Positions 1 through 9,050 of a stretch of DNA of 64,000 nt are shown piece by piece. The stretch's first letter is position 1, and every line of letters begins with the position of its first letter. A program made the position numbers and the translations under genes. Location: contig NZ_JAQIYM010000022.1 of the NCBI RefSeq assembly GCF_028823535.1, positions 1 through 64,000 of the forward strand, written 5' to 3'. The stretch comes from Pseudomonas serbica. GTDB taxonomy: Bacteria > Pseudomonadota > Gammaproteobacteria > Pseudomonadales > Pseudomonadaceae. A model generated the notes under the pieces. That model ran no database searches. It was not told where the DNA came from and saw only the letters and a list, made by a program, of their open reading frames with translations.

Positions 1-10
1 CCCACATGGA

Positions 11-931
11 TTAGAGCCTGGCTTTCACCGCCGGTAACGCATCCTTGCCATCCACGGTCTTCACGCCATCGAGCCATTTGTCGAGCACGGCCGGGTTGGC
101 CTTGATCCACGCCTTGGCCGCATCGGCATTGCTGACTTTCTTGTTCACCACCTCCGCCATGATGCTGTTCTCCATCTCCTGGGTGAAGCTCAAATTGGTG
201 AGCAGCTTGCCCACGTTCGGGCAGGCCTGTGCATAACCTTTGCGGGTCAGGGTGTGCACGCTGCCGGTGTCGCCGAAATATTTTTCGCCGCCCTTCAGAT
301 AATGCATTTTCAGCTGCACATTCATCGGATGCGGCGTCCAGCCGAGGAAGGTCACGAACTTCTGTTTCTTCACCGCTCGGGACACTTCCGCCAGCATGGC
401 TTGCTCGCTGGATTCGACCAGTTTCCACTGGCCCATGTCGAAGTCATTTTTCTTGATGATCTCTTGCAGCGAAATGTTGGCCGGGGCGCCTGAGCCGATG
501 CCATAGATCTTGCGGTCGAACTTGTCGGCGTATTTGTTCAGGTCGGCAAAGTTACGCACACCGGCGTCCCAGACGTAGTCCGGTACAGCGAGGGTGAACT
601 CGGTGCCGTCGAGGTTTTTCGCCAGTTGCGTGACGTCTCCGGTGGCGACGAACTTGTCGTAGAAGCCCTGCTGCGCCGGCATCCAGTTACCGAGGAAGAC
701 GTCCACCTGGCCGTCCTTGAGCCCACCAAAGGTGATCGGCACCGCGAGGGTATCGACCTTGGCCTTGTAGCCCATGCCATCCAGCAGAAATCCGGTGATG
801 GCGTTGGTCGCGGCGATGTCGCTCCAACCCGGGTCGGCCATTTTCACCGTCTCGCAACTCTGATCGGCGTACACCGATGCACTGCCCAGGGCCAGGAGCC
901 CGACCGTCAGTACTGTGGATAACCTTTGCAT
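11..931 (-). CDS. choX: Choline ABC transporter substrate-binding protein
   Basis: Periplasmic binding protein (306 aa) of the ChoX/ProX type, expected to capture choline for an ABC importer. An N-terminal signal peptide (about 22 residues, cut after VYA) precedes the mature protein, which begins DQSCETVKMADPGW. The segment GLKDGQVDVFLGNWMPAQQ is typical of the glycine-betaine/choline solute-binding family. It lies 16 bp downstream of the choline-sulfatase gene on the same strand, with the divergent LysR regulator beyond, so the module probably imports choline and releases it from choline sulfate. The stop codon is at the window edge; a permease gene may follow outside. Family assignment is firm; choline rather than betaine as main ligand is inferred from the sulfatase next door. 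Confidence 0.9.
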   Translation of the reverse strand: MQRLSTVLTVGLLALGSASVYADQSCETVKMADPGWSDIAATNAITGFLLDGMGYKAKVDTLAVPITFGGLKDGQVDVFLGNWMPAQQGFYDKFVATGDVTQLAKNLDGTEFTLAVPDYVWDAGVRNFADLNKYADKFDRKIYGIGSGAPANISLQEIIKKNDFDMGQWKLVESSEQAMLAEVSRAVKKQKFVTFLGWTPHPMNVQLKMHYLKGGEKYFGDTGSVHTLTRKGYAQACPNVGKLLTNLSFTQEMENSIMAEVVNKKVSNADAAKAWIKANPAVLDKWLDGVKTVDGKDALPAVKARL

Positions 932-947
932 GGACTTCCCCTTAACA

Positions 948-2462
948 TTATTGGTTTTGGCAGGGTTGTGGATAACGTGCTTTACGTTCCAGATCGTCGA
1001 GGTCGATGTGGTTGCGCATATATTGCTGACTGGCGTCCACCAGAGGCTGGTGATCCCAGCTCTTCAGCTTGCCGATGGTCAGGGCATCGGCGACGAAACG
1101 CCGACGCCGCTGGCTGGCGAGCACCTGTTGATGGATCGCCGGGATGTCCCATTTGGCACGCGCTTCGGCGAGAAAATCTTCGAACAGCTGTTGATGTTGC
1201 GGCGACTGGCTGAGCTCTTCCAGTTCCCGCGGGTCATTCTGTACATCGAAGAGTAGGCAAGGGTCGTCTTCGCTGTAGACGAATTTGTAGGCGCCACGGC
1301 GAATCATCATCAGCGGGCTGATGGTGCCTTCGGCCATGTACTCGCCGAACACTTCGTCATGTCCGCCCTGCCCTTGCAGATGGGGCACCAGCGAACGGCC
1401 ATCGAGCGGCAAGCCCGGTTCGAGGGAGCCGCCGGCCAGTTCGACAAAGGTTGGCAAAAGATCCGCAGTGGAGACCGACGCGCTGACCCGTGCGGCGCCG
1501 AATTGCCCGGGAGCACTGATCAGCAGGGGCACTCGAGCGGCCATTTCATACCAGTGCATTTTGTACCAAAGGCCACGCTCGCCGAGCATGTCGCCGTGGT
1601 CCCCGGAGAATACGATGATGGTGTCATCGATCAGCCCGGTATCATCAAGGGTTTGCAGGAGTTTGCCGACGTTGCTGTCGATATAGCTGCATGCACCGAA
1701 GTAGGCACGGCGCGCGTCGCGGATTTTATCCACAGGCAGCGGCTTGTCCCACAGGTCATAGACCTTGAGCAAGCGCTGGGCATGCGGGTCGAGTCCTGCT
1801 TGATCCGGAGTGACAGGCAGCGGGATGTCGGCGTCGTCGTACAGATCCCAGAATGCCTTGGGAATGGTGTACGGGTCGTGGGGGTGCGTCATCGAGACGG
1901 TCAGGCAAAACGGCTGGTCGCCGTCCTCGCGGATGTGGTCGAACAGGTACTGCTGGGCCTTGAACACCACCTCTTCGTCGAAATCCAGTTGATTAGTGCG
2001 CACGCAGGGGCCTGCCTGCAGCACAGAGGACATGTTGTGGTACCACGTCGGACGCACGTCCGGTTCATCCCAGTTCACCGCCCAGCCATAGTCGGCCGGG
2101 TAGATATCGCTGGTCAGGCGTTCTTCATAGCCGTGCAACTGGTCCGGACCGCAAAAATGCATCTTGCCCGACAGCGCGGTGCGATAGCCCAGGCGGCGCA
2201 GGTAGTGGGCATAGGTCGGCACATCGGCGGGGAAATCGGCCGCGTTGTCATAAGCGCCGATCTTGCTCGGCAGCTGGCCGCTGACCAGGGTAAAGCGTGA
2301 GGGCGCGCACAGCGGGCTGTTGCAGTAAGCGCTGTCGAATACCACACCCCCGGCGGCCAGACGGCTCAGATTAGGCAGCTTGATGGGCGAAGGACCGTAG
2401 ATCGGCAACATTGGCGCGGCCATTTGATCGGCCATGATGAAAAGAATGTTCTTGCGCTTCAT
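948..2462 (-). CDS. betC: Choline-sulfatase
   Basis: Sulfatase of 504 aa that hydrolyses choline-O-sulfate to choline and sulfate in the cytoplasm. The N-terminal metal-binding segment (ILFIMADQ) and the sulfatase signature C52-A-P-S-R are visible; C52 is the residue converted to formylglycine in this family. A second metal-site segment, FSGDHGDMLGERG, lies in the middle. The C-terminal region (KLKSWDHQPLVDASQQYMRN) resembles the choline-sulfatase-specific tail. I place the start at the ATG at 2462 (MKRKNILF); an in-frame ATG six codons upstream is possible. There is no signal peptide, as expected for BetC. It is probably co-transcribed with choX and controlled by the divergent LysR gene. Confidence 0.92.
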   Translation of the reverse strand: MKRKNILFIMADQMAAPMLPIYGPSPIKLPNLSRLAAGGVVFDSAYCNSPLCAPSRFTLVSGQLPSKIGAYDNAADFPADVPTYAHYLRRLGYRTALSGKMHFCGPDQLHGYEERLTSDIYPADYGWAVNWDEPDVRPTWYHNMSSVLQAGPCVRTNQLDFDEEVVFKAQQYLFDHIREDGDQPFCLTVSMTHPHDPYTIPKAFWDLYDDADIPLPVTPDQAGLDPHAQRLLKVYDLWDKPLPVDKIRDARRAYFGACSYIDSNVGKLLQTLDDTGLIDDTIIVFSGDHGDMLGERGLWYKMHWYEMAARVPLLISAPGQFGAARVSASVSTADLLPTFVELAGGSLEPGLPLDGRSLVPHLQGQGGHDEVFGEYMAEGTISPLMMIRRGAYKFVYSEDDPCLLFDVQNDPRELEELSQSPQHQQLFEDFLAEARAKWDIPAIHQQVLASQRRRRFVADALTIGKLKSWDHQPLVDASQQYMRNHIDLDDLERKARYPQPCQNQ

Positions 2463-2576
2463 GTGTTCGCGGCATTCCATAGTGGATGTTTATGCGAGAG
2501 TGCTGGGACCGAGGATGTAACCCCCGCACTTTGTGGTAAAGCCCATGGCCGGCAATGACTAGGATAAGCACAGCTT

Positions 2577-3527
2577 ATGTATGACGCGCTTGGTGACCTT
2601 TCTCTGGATTTGCTCCGTACTTTCGAATCGGCGGCACGCCAGCGCAGCTTCACGGCGGCGGCAGTCGAGCTGGGCACCACACAGCCGGCAATCAGCCAAC
2701 AGATCAAGCGCCTGGAGGAGCAACTGGCGACTCGACTATTCGATCGCATCTATCGCGGCATCGAACTGACCGAGGCCGGGGCCATCCTTTTCGAACAGGT
2801 TCAGCTGGGTTTGCAGAATATCGACGCAGGGTTGAGCGCGATCAGCGCACAGCATCAGCATGAAGTGCTGCAGGTCGCGACGGATTTCGCCTTCGCGGCC
2901 TATTGGCTGATGCCCCGGTTGCATCGATTTCATGCGGCCAATCCACAGGTTGACGTCAGCCTGGTGACCAGCGAGCGCAGTCACAACATGCTGCGCAGCG
3001 ATATCGATGTAGCGGTGCTGTTCGGCGATGGCCGCTTCAAGCAGGGCGAGAGTCATTGGCTGTTCAGCGAGGAAGTGTTCCCCGTGTGCAGCCCGCAGCT
3101 GTTGAATGATCGTGCCCTGCCCTTGCCTGCCAGGTCGTTGCTGGAATTTCCACTCCTGCACCTGAGGAGCGAAAACAGCAGTCACTGGTTTGACTGGAGC
3201 GGTGTCTTTCGCGAGCTGGGAATCACCTCGCCTCCCGCGCCGGGCCAATTGCGTTTCGATAATTACACCTTGCTGATCCAGGCCGCCATTGGCGGTCAGG
3301 GCGTGGCCATTGGCTGGCGGCACCTTGTGGATAACTTGCTGGCCCAAGGCTTGTTGAGCCGGCCGATTGCCGAAACGGTGATTTCCAGGCTGGGCTATTA
3401 CGTAGTTTTGCCACAGCGCAAACGGCGTGGCGCCCTGATCCAGCAGTTTGTCGACTGGTTGATGGCCGAGCAGGCCAGCAGTGCGCAATCGTTGAGCGGG
3501 ATGGCACTGCCCTCCATTGCGGTTTAG
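2577..3527 (+). CDS. LysR-type regulator of choline sulfate use
   Basis: LysR-family transcription factor, 316 aa. The N-terminal winged helix-turn-helix (about residues 8-67) is visible: LLRTFESAARQRSFTAAAVE, then TTQPAISQQIKRLEEQL. An effector-binding LysR substrate domain follows. It is divergent from betC-choX across about 114 bp, the classic arrangement in which a LysR protein controls the neighbouring operon, so I infer that it responds to choline or choline sulfate. The stop codon overlaps that of the convergent NAD(P)-binding protein gene by 4 bp. Confidence 0.88.
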   Translation: MYDALGDLSLDLLRTFESAARQRSFTAAAVELGTTQPAISQQIKRLEEQLATRLFDRIYRGIELTEAGAILFEQVQLGLQNIDAGLSAISAQHQHEVLQVATDFAFAAYWLMPRLHRFHAANPQVDVSLVTSERSHNMLRSDIDVAVLFGDGRFKQGESHWLFSEEVFPVCSPQLLNDRALPLPARSLLEFPLLHLRSENSSHWFDWSGVFRELGITSPPAPGQLRFDNYTLLIQAAIGGQGVAIGWRHLVDNLLAQGLLSRPIAETVISRLGYYVVLPQRKRRGALIQQFVDWLMAEQASSAQSLSGMALPSIAV

Positions 3528-4186
3528 CTGTCGGTCGCGATGAAATTGACGTGCTCGCCGATATGCAGGTTTAGCTGCAGCTCATCGGCGATCCCCACCG
3601 CTGTACGGGCCAGGCGTGCAAGCGGCTCCGCTAGCCCCGGTTCAAGGCTGCTGCTGACTTGGCTGAAGTGCTCAATGGTCAGCCCCGGCACCCCGCGCGG
3701 CGCGTTCACCAGTGTCCAGTGCAAGGCACTGCTTTGCAGCGCTTCGCGGATTTCCTCGGCGGCGTGCAGCTGCAACTCGTCCTCGAACTCCGGTTCGTCC
3801 AGAATCTCGAAATCACCTACCAGAAATAGCCGCGCAATGCCCGCCGCCTGCATGCCATCGATCAGCGCGTCCACCGCCAGCACCTGCTCGACCGGGCCGG
3901 GCACAATGGTTTTTTCCACATGTTCACTGTTGAATGGCAACCCCGGGGCGTCTAATAAACAGATGACCGCCGAACTGCCGGCCACACTTTGTTTGACCCG
4001 TTGCGCGTCGAACAGGTCGCCGGTCTTGGTGCGCAAACCCGGACGTGGCGCCAGCGCCGTCAGGTCATCGAGTATGGCGATCACTTCATGCTGGCGCCGC
4101 AGCATTTCAGCCATCAGCGCACTGCCCAGGCTACTCATGGCACCATAAAGCACCACTTTCACTACTGGGGTTTCGGCATTTTTCAT
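3524..4186 (-). CDS. NAD(P)-binding Rossmann-fold protein
   Basis: Protein of 220 aa resembling the atypical short-chain dehydrogenase / NAD(P)H-binding (NmrA-like) group. The N-terminus VVLYGAMSSLGSALMAEML carries a spaced-glycine nucleotide-binding pattern, followed by a basic segment and the acidic GDLFDAQRV typical of this fold. The central RLFLVGDFEILDEP matches the strand with the substrate-site loop. No catalytic Tyr-x-x-x-Lys is obvious, so it may be a redox sensor or a non-classical reductase. It is convergent with the LysR gene (4-bp overlap) and divergent from the DOPA-dioxygenase-like gene. The substrate cannot be told from sequence. Confidence 0.75.
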   Translation of the reverse strand: MKNAETPVVKVVLYGAMSSLGSALMAEMLRRQHEVIAILDDLTALAPRPGLRTKTGDLFDAQRVKQSVAGSSAVICLLDAPGLPFNSEHVEKTIVPGPVEQVLAVDALIDGMQAAGIARLFLVGDFEILDEPEFEDELQLHAAEEIREALQSSALHWTLVNAPRGVPGLTIEHFSQVSSSLEPGLAEPLARLARTAVGIADELQLNLHIGEHVNFIATDS

Positions 4187-4271
4187 GGCTGGCTCCGTTG
4201 CTTTCGGGGTTATATGGCGTGTGACCTGCGGGCAACGGTGAGGGTTCGACTCGGTTTCAGGGGGGATTCAG

Positions 4272-4598
4272 ATGCAACGGATCAAGGGCTATCACGCCCA
4301 TGTGTATTTCGACGCCAGCACCATCGACCAGGCGCGCGCCCTGTGTGAGCAAGCCGCACAATTGTTCCCATTGAAGATGGGCCGCGTACATGAGCGCCCG
4401 GTCGGCCCGCATCCGGACTGGAGCTGCCAACTGGCGTTCGACCCCGAGCTGATCGGCGATGTGCTGCCGTGGCTGGCGCTCAACCGCAAGGGGCTGGTGG
4501 TATTCCTGCACCCGGATACCGGCAACGATTTGTTGGACCACAGCGAGCACGCGATCTGGATGGGCGCGATCCGGCCGCTGGACTTGTCTATTTTCTGA
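4272..4598 (+). CDS. DOPA 4,5-dioxygenase family protein
   Basis: Small protein of 108 aa in the DOPA 4,5-dioxygenase-like family, known in fungi for betalain-type ring cleavage and widespread in bacteria with unknown substrates. Family features are the N-terminal GYHAHVYFD with two histidines, the RPVGPHPDWSCQLAF segment, and GLVVFLHPDTGNDLLDHSEHAIWMG near the C-terminus; the histidines are candidate metal ligands. It starts 85 bp from the divergent NAD(P)-binding gene and stands alone. Calling it a true aromatic-ring dioxygenase would be over-reading. Confidence 0.82.
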   Translation: MQRIKGYHAHVYFDASTIDQARALCEQAAQLFPLKMGRVHERPVGPHPDWSCQLAFDPELIGDVLPWLALNRKGLVVFLHPDTGNDLLDHSEHAIWMGAIRPLDLSIF

Positions 4599-4770
4599 TC
4601 GGTCGCCAGTAAATCGACCACTTCAAACCCGTCCGACGACCGGTTGTGCTTCCGGTCATCGCTTTCATCGGCGAAAGCTGGCTGAAAGCTTCCCCGATTA
4701 GGATCGCCCTCACTGCCGGCAACAGACCGGTTGGCTACAGCGAGTGTTCGACTGCTCGCACGGCCCATTT

Positions 4771-4780
4771 AACAACAACA
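4771..4780 (+). promoter_or_regulatory. Putative Hfq/Crc (catabolite repression) motif
   Basis: The sequence AACAACAACA directly precedes a leader-ORF ATG at 4781 and lies about 130 bases upstream of the citMHS start. It fits the A-rich AAnAAnAA pattern bound by Hfq with Crc in Pseudomonas mRNAs for less-preferred carbon sources. Citrate transport is a plausible target. Binding is inferred; only the motif is seen. Confidence 0.5.
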
Positions 4781-4861
4781 ATGGTGATCCTGATGTCCTC
4801 TTCTATCCGCCGCTTCGCTGCAACTCCGCCCGTACGCCTCGTGCTTCCCGTTCTGCGCTGA
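4781..4861 (+). CDS. Possible 26-codon leader peptide before citMHS
   Basis: A short open frame (MVILMSSSIRRFAATPPVRL, then VLPVLR and a stop) begins immediately after the A-rich motif and ends 50 bases before the citMHS start. It has no clear Shine-Dalgarno other than the A-rich stretch itself. If translated, Hfq/Crc binding to the motif could control its translation and, through it, the downstream gene. It may equally be a chance ORF in the untranslated leader. The rest of the 313-bp gap 4599-4911 shows no other gene. Confidence 0.3.
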   Translation: MVILMSSSIRRFAATPPVRLVLPVLR

Positions 4862-4911
4862 TCCCGTCCGATCCGCCCATTCCCTAGCCGCGCTACGCCT
4901 GGAGTATTCCC

Positions 4912-6219
4912 ATGCTGACTTTCCTTGGCTTCGCCATGGTCATCACGTTCATGTTCCTGATCATGACCAAGCGCCTGTCCGCGTTGATCGCCCTGATCAT
5001 CATCCCGATCGTTTTCGCCCTGTTCGGCGGTTTCGGCCCGAAAATCGGCCCGATGATGCTCGAAGGCATTACCAAGCTCGCGCCAACCGGCGTGATGCTG
5101 ATGTTCGCGATCCTGTATTTCGCCCTGATGATCGACTCCGGCCTGTTCGACCCGGCCGTGCGCAAGATCCTCAAGATGGTCAAGGGCGACCCGTTGAAAG
5201 TGTCGGTCGGTACTGCGGTACTGGCGCTCGTCGTGTCCCTGGATGGTGACGGCGCGACCACCTACATGATCTGCGTGGCCGCCATGCTGCCGCTCTACAG
5301 CCGCATCGGCATGAGCCCGCGGATCATGGCCGGCTTGATCATCCTCGCCGGTGGCGTGATGAACATGACCCCCTGGGGTGGCCCGACCGCCCGTGCCGCC
5401 AGTGCGCTGCACGTGGACCCGTCGGCCATCTTCGTGCCGATGGTGCCAGCGATGGCGGCCGGTGTGCTGGCCATCCTCGCCATTGCCTACTTCTACGGCA
5501 AACGTGAACGTGCGCGCCTGGGTGAATTGCACCTGGTGGGCGATGAGATCGACCACAGCGAGATCACCGTCTCGCAATTTCCGGATGCCCGCCGTCCGAA
5601 ACTGATCTGGTTCAACGGGGCCCTGACCCTGGCCCTGATGTGCACCCTGATCGCCGGCCTGTTGCCGCTGCCGGTGCTGTTCATGGTGGCGTTCAGTATC
5701 GCCATGATCGTCAACTACCCTTGCCTGCAACAGCAGAAGGATCGCGTCGCGGCCCACGCCGGTAGCGTGCTGGCGGTGGTCGGGCTAATCTTTGCCGCTG
5801 GCATTTTCACCGGTATCCTGTCGGGCACCGGCATGGTCGATGCCATGTCCAAGAGCCTGCTGTCGGTGATTCCGGATTTCCTCGGCCCGTACCTGGCGGT
5901 GATCACGGCGTTGGTGAGCATGCCGTTCACCTTCTTCATGTCCAATGATGCGTTTTATTATGGCGTGTTGCCGGTACTGGCCGAAGCCGCCAGCCATTAC
6001 GGGATTACTGCAGTGGAAATGGCACGTGCCTCGATCGTCGGTCAGCCCGTCCACTTGTTGAGCCCGCTGGTACCATCGACTTACCTGTTGGTGGCCCTGG
6101 CCGGTATCGACTTTGGTGATCACCAGCGCTTCACCCTGAAGTGGGCAGTGCTGGTGTGCATGTGCATACTGGTTGCCGCATTGCTGATGGGGATTTTTCC
6201 GCTGTTCAGCACTCTATAA
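4912..6219 (+). CDS. CitMHS family citrate transporter
   Basis: Inner-membrane carrier (435 aa, about 12 hydrophobic segments) of the CitMHS family, which imports citrate complexed with a divalent metal in symport with protons. Family features include the start MLTFLGFAMVITFMFLIMTK, the loop SLDGDGATTYMICVAAMLPL, the motif NMTPWGGPTARAASAL, and SNDAFYYGVLPVL near the C-terminus. The start is set by GGAG six bases before the ATG. The gene appears monocistronic, with a strong hairpin-plus-T terminator after it. Regulation may involve the A-rich leader motif. Metal preference (Mg or Ca) cannot be read from the sequence. Confidence 0.9.
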   Translation: MLTFLGFAMVITFMFLIMTKRLSALIALIIIPIVFALFGGFGPKIGPMMLEGITKLAPTGVMLMFAILYFALMIDSGLFDPAVRKILKMVKGDPLKVSVGTAVLALVVSLDGDGATTYMICVAAMLPLYSRIGMSPRIMAGLIILAGGVMNMTPWGGPTARAASALHVDPSAIFVPMVPAMAAGVLAILAIAYFYGKRERARLGELHLVGDEIDHSEITVSQFPDARRPKLIWFNGALTLALMCTLIAGLLPLPVLFMVAFSIAMIVNYPCLQQQKDRVAAHAGSVLAVVGLIFAAGIFTGILSGTGMVDAMSKSLLSVIPDFLGPYLAVITALVSMPFTFFMSNDAFYYGVLPVLAEAASHYGITAVEMARASIVGQPVHLLSPLVPSTYLLVALAGIDFGDHQRFTLKWAVLVCMCILVAALLMGIFPLFSTL

Positions 6220-6238
6220 GCCCAAGACTCACCATTTC

Positions 6239-6276
6239 GGGTCCAGGCTTCGCGGTTTGAAGTCGGGGCCCTTTTT
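6239..6276 (+). terminator. Rho-independent terminator after citMHS
   Basis: A long hairpin made of GGGTCC/GGGCCC (one G-T pair) stacked on GGCTTC/GAAGTC with a 7-base loop, followed by TTTTT. It sits 20 bases after the citMHS stop and before terC. Confidence 0.75.
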
Positions 6277-6304
6277 GGTTTAACAATCGCTCAAAGGAAT
6301 ACAC

Positions 6305-7072
6305 ATGGAATGGCTGACCAACCCTGAAATCTGGGTTGCCTTCTTTACCCTGACCGCCCTGGAAATCGTCCTGGGTATCGATAACATCATCATGATTTCG
6401 ATCCTGGTCAGCCGCATGCCCAAGCACATGCAACAGCGCACCCGGATTTTCGGCCTGGCGCTGGCCATGGTCACGCGGATCCTGTTGCTGCTGTCGATCA
6501 CCTGGGTCATGCGCCTTACCGCCGACCTGTTCGAAGTGTTCGGCCAGGGTATCTCCGGGCGTGACCTGATCCTGTTCTTTGGTGGCCTGTTCCTGCTGTG
6601 GAAGAGCTCGCAAGAGATGTACCACGCGCTGGAAGGTGAAGACGAAAGCGACGACGAGCCAAACCTCAAGGGCGGCAACTTCCTGTACACCATCATCCAG
6701 ATCGCGATCATCGACATCGTATTCTCCCTGGACTCGGTGATCACCGCGGTCGGCATGGTGTCCCACGTACCGGTCATGGTTGCGGCAATCGTCGTGGCAG
6801 TACTGGTGATGATGCTGGCTTCGGGCACCATCAGCGCGTTCATCGACAAGCACCCTTCGCTGAAGATGCTGGCGCTGTCGTTCCTGCTGATCGTCGGCAT
6901 GGTGCTGATTGCCGAATCCCTGGACGTACACGTGCCAAAAGGCTACGTCTACTTCGCCATGGCGTTCTCGCTGGCGGTGGAAGCGATCAACATCAAGATG
7001 CGCACCGCGATTGCGAGAAAGAAGAAGCAGCAGGACCCAGTGAAACTGCGCAAGGACATTCCGGGGCAGTAA
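6305..7072 (+). CDS. TerC family integral membrane protein
   Basis: Membrane protein of 255 aa with about seven hydrophobic segments, belonging to the TerC/Alx family. The signature LTALEIVLGIDNIIMISILV near the N-terminus holds the conserved Asp in a membrane segment, and a second acidic membrane motif, AIIDIVFSLDSVITAVGMV, follows an acidic loop (EGEDESDDEPN). Family members have been linked to manganese export and metal loading of secreted enzymes. The start is preceded by AAAGGA. I see no room for a complete yybP-ykoY manganese riboswitch, because the short upstream gap is filled by the citMHS terminator. Confidence 0.88.
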   Translation: MEWLTNPEIWVAFFTLTALEIVLGIDNIIMISILVSRMPKHMQQRTRIFGLALAMVTRILLLLSITWVMRLTADLFEVFGQGISGRDLILFFGGLFLLWKSSQEMYHALEGEDESDDEPNLKGGNFLYTIIQIAIIDIVFSLDSVITAVGMVSHVPVMVAAIVVAVLVMMLASGTISAFIDKHPSLKMLALSFLLIVGMVLIAESLDVHVPKGYVYFAMAFSLAVEAINIKMRTAIARKKKQQDPVKLRKDIPGQ

Positions 7073-7100
7073 CCCCGTAAGCGGTATGTACGCAAAACCT

Positions 7101-7189
7101 GTGGGAGCGGGCTTGCTCGCGAAGATGGAGTGTCAGTCGACATCATTGTTGCCTGATACACCGCTTTCGCGAGCAGGCCCGCTCCCACA
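7101..7189. repeat. REP pair (GTGGGAGC family)
   Basis: Two inverted REP copies, GTGGGAGCGGGCTTGCTCGC and its near-complement ending GCTCCCAC, are separated by about 45 bases. It lies between terC and the Na/Pi cotransporter gene. Confidence 0.9.
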
Positions 7190-7343
7190 TTGGTTTCATG
7201 ACGGTTTTGTTTCAATCAGCACTTTAGCTATGCGATGCTGGCGCCCAGACCGTTAGCCAACTACAGCTTAAGTACAGAACGTAGAACGTCGCGCGGCACC
7301 GCTAACTTGCCCCTCTGGGGCGCTACCACCACAGGGGGCCTGC

Positions 7344-9002
7344 ATGCTCACCCTGCTCAATTTGCTCTCAGCCGTGGCCTTGCTGATCTGGGGCACGCAC
7401 ATCGTCCGAACCGGCATCCTGCGGGTGTACGGCTCCAACCTGCGCCATGTCATTGGCCAGAACATGTCCAAACGCTGGCTGGCGTTCATCGCGGGGATCG
7501 TCGTAACCGCAATGGTCCAGAGCAGTAACGCCACGGCCATGCTGGTCACGTCGTTTGTCGGCCAGGGCCTGATGGCGCTAACGCCTGCCCTGGCAACCAT
7601 GCTCGGGGCCGATGTCGGCACGGCCTTGATGGCACGGGTGCTGACCTTCGACCTGTCATGGCTCTCGCCATTGCTGATTTTTCTCGGGGTGATTTTCTTC
7701 CTGTCGCGCAAACAGACGCGGCTCGGGCAAATGGGCCGCGTCAGCATCGGCCTGGGCTTGATCATCCTGGCGTTGCAACTGATCGTCGAGGCGGCCGCGC
7801 CGATCACCCACGCCCAGGGGGTGAAAGTGATTTTCGCCTCGCTGACCGGCGATATCCTGCTCGACGCCCTGGTCGGCGCATTGTTTGCGATGGTTTCCTA
7901 CTCGAGCCTGGCGGCGGTCCTGCTGACCGCCACCCTGGCCGGCGCCAGCGTGATCAGCCTGCCGGTGGCCATCGGCCTGGTGATCGGGGCCAACATCGGC
8001 AGCGGCATTCTCGCGTTTCTCAGTACCAGCATGCAGAACGCGGCCGGCCGCCAGGTGGCGTTGGGCAGCCTGTTGTACAAACTGATTGGTCTGTTGCTGA
8101 TCATTCCGGTGCTCGACCCCCTGGTGCACTGGATCGACAGCCTAGACTACAGCTCCCAGGAGATGGTCATCGGCTTCCACCTGCTCTACAACACCGCGCG
8201 TTGCCTGATCCTGCTGCCCAGCGTCGGACCGATGGCCAGGTTCTGCGCGTGGATACTGCCGGAGCGCCCACAAACCAACGGCATGGCCAAGCCCCGCCAC
8301 CTTGACCCGACGGCCTTGGTCACGCCAAGCCTGGCGCTGGCCAACGCGGCCCGGGAGACCCTGCGCATCGGCGACCTGATCGACAACATGCTGGAGGCCA
8401 TGCTCGACGTACTGCACGGCAAACAAACTGCCGTGACCCAGGAAATGCGTCGGCTGACCGATGATGTCGAGGCGCTCTACAGCGCGATCAAGCTATACCT
8501 GGCGCAAATGCCCCGGGAGGACCTCAGTGACCAGGACAGCCGGCGCTGGGCGGAAATCATCGAGCTGGCGATCAACCTCAAACTCGCCAGCGACCTGATC
8601 GAACGCATGCTGCGCAAAGTCCAGCAGCAGAAAACCTCCCAGCGCCGGTCGTTTTCCGAAGTGGGGCTGGAAGAGCTGGCCGGACTGCACAGCCAGTTGA
8701 TTTCCAACCTGCGCCTGGGCTTGTCGGTATTTCTCAGTTCCGACAAGGAAAGTGCCCGCCAACTGTTGCGAGAAAAACGTCGTTTTCGCGCACAGGAACG
8801 CCGCCTGGCCCACGCGCATGTCAGCCGTTTGCAACGTAAGATCGTGCAGAGTATCGAGACCAGTTCGCTGCACCTGGAGTTGATTGCCGACATGAAACGT
8901 CTGAATTCGCTGTTTTGCAGCAGTGCCTACGCCGTATTGGAAACGTCCGACACCGGCGCACTGGCGGTGGACGATTTGACTGATATCACGCATTCGCCTT
9001 GA
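7344..9002 (+). CDS. Na/Pi cotransporter family protein
   Basis: Protein of 552 aa. The N-terminal half (about residues 1-300) holds two inverted copies of the Na/Pi-cotransporter (PF02690-type) domain, each with a QSS/SSS-type motif: MVQSSNATAMLVTSFVGQ in the first and MVSYSSLAAVLLTATLAG in the second. The C-terminal half (about residues 330-540) is a charged, helical PhoU-like cytoplasmic region (EMRRLTDDVEALYSAIKLYL). Such proteins are thought to move phosphate with sodium, or sense it, in the inner membrane. The ATG at 7344 is preceded by a G-rich Shine-Dalgarno. It is flanked by REP pairs and probably monocistronic. The transported ion is inferred. Confidence 0.88.
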   Translation: MLTLLNLLSAVALLIWGTHIVRTGILRVYGSNLRHVIGQNMSKRWLAFIAGIVVTAMVQSSNATAMLVTSFVGQGLMALTPALATMLGADVGTALMARVLTFDLSWLSPLLIFLGVIFFLSRKQTRLGQMGRVSIGLGLIILALQLIVEAAAPITHAQGVKVIFASLTGDILLDALVGALFAMVSYSSLAAVLLTATLAGASVISLPVAIGLVIGANIGSGILAFLSTSMQNAAGRQVALGSLLYKLIGLLLIIPVLDPLVHWIDSLDYSSQEMVIGFHLLYNTARCLILLPSVGPMARFCAWILPERPQTNGMAKPRHLDPTALVTPSLALANAARETLRIGDLIDNMLEAMLDVLHGKQTAVTQEMRRLTDDVEALYSAIKLYLAQMPREDLSDQDSRRWAEIIELAINLKLASDLIERMLRKVQQQKTSQRRSFSEVGLEELAGLHSQLISNLRLGLSVFLSSDKESARQLLREKRRFRAQERRLAHAHVSRLQRKIVQSIETSSLHLELIADMKRLNSLFCSSAYAVLETSDTGALAVDDLTDITHSP

Positions 9003-9050
9003 ACGTCTGGCAAGGTGATCAGTCAGTAACATTGGTTCAGCCTCCAGGCC

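Noticed and set aside
4735..5757. Long His/Gln/Arg/Asp-rich frame antisense to citMHS
   Set aside because: Its composition is what a high-GC gene gives on the opposite strand, and the plus strand carries an intact transporter with family motifs.
6220..6304. Manganese (yybP-ykoY) riboswitch before terC
   Set aside because: The gap is only 85 bases and is mostly taken by the citMHS terminator; none of the conserved riboswitch strings is present.
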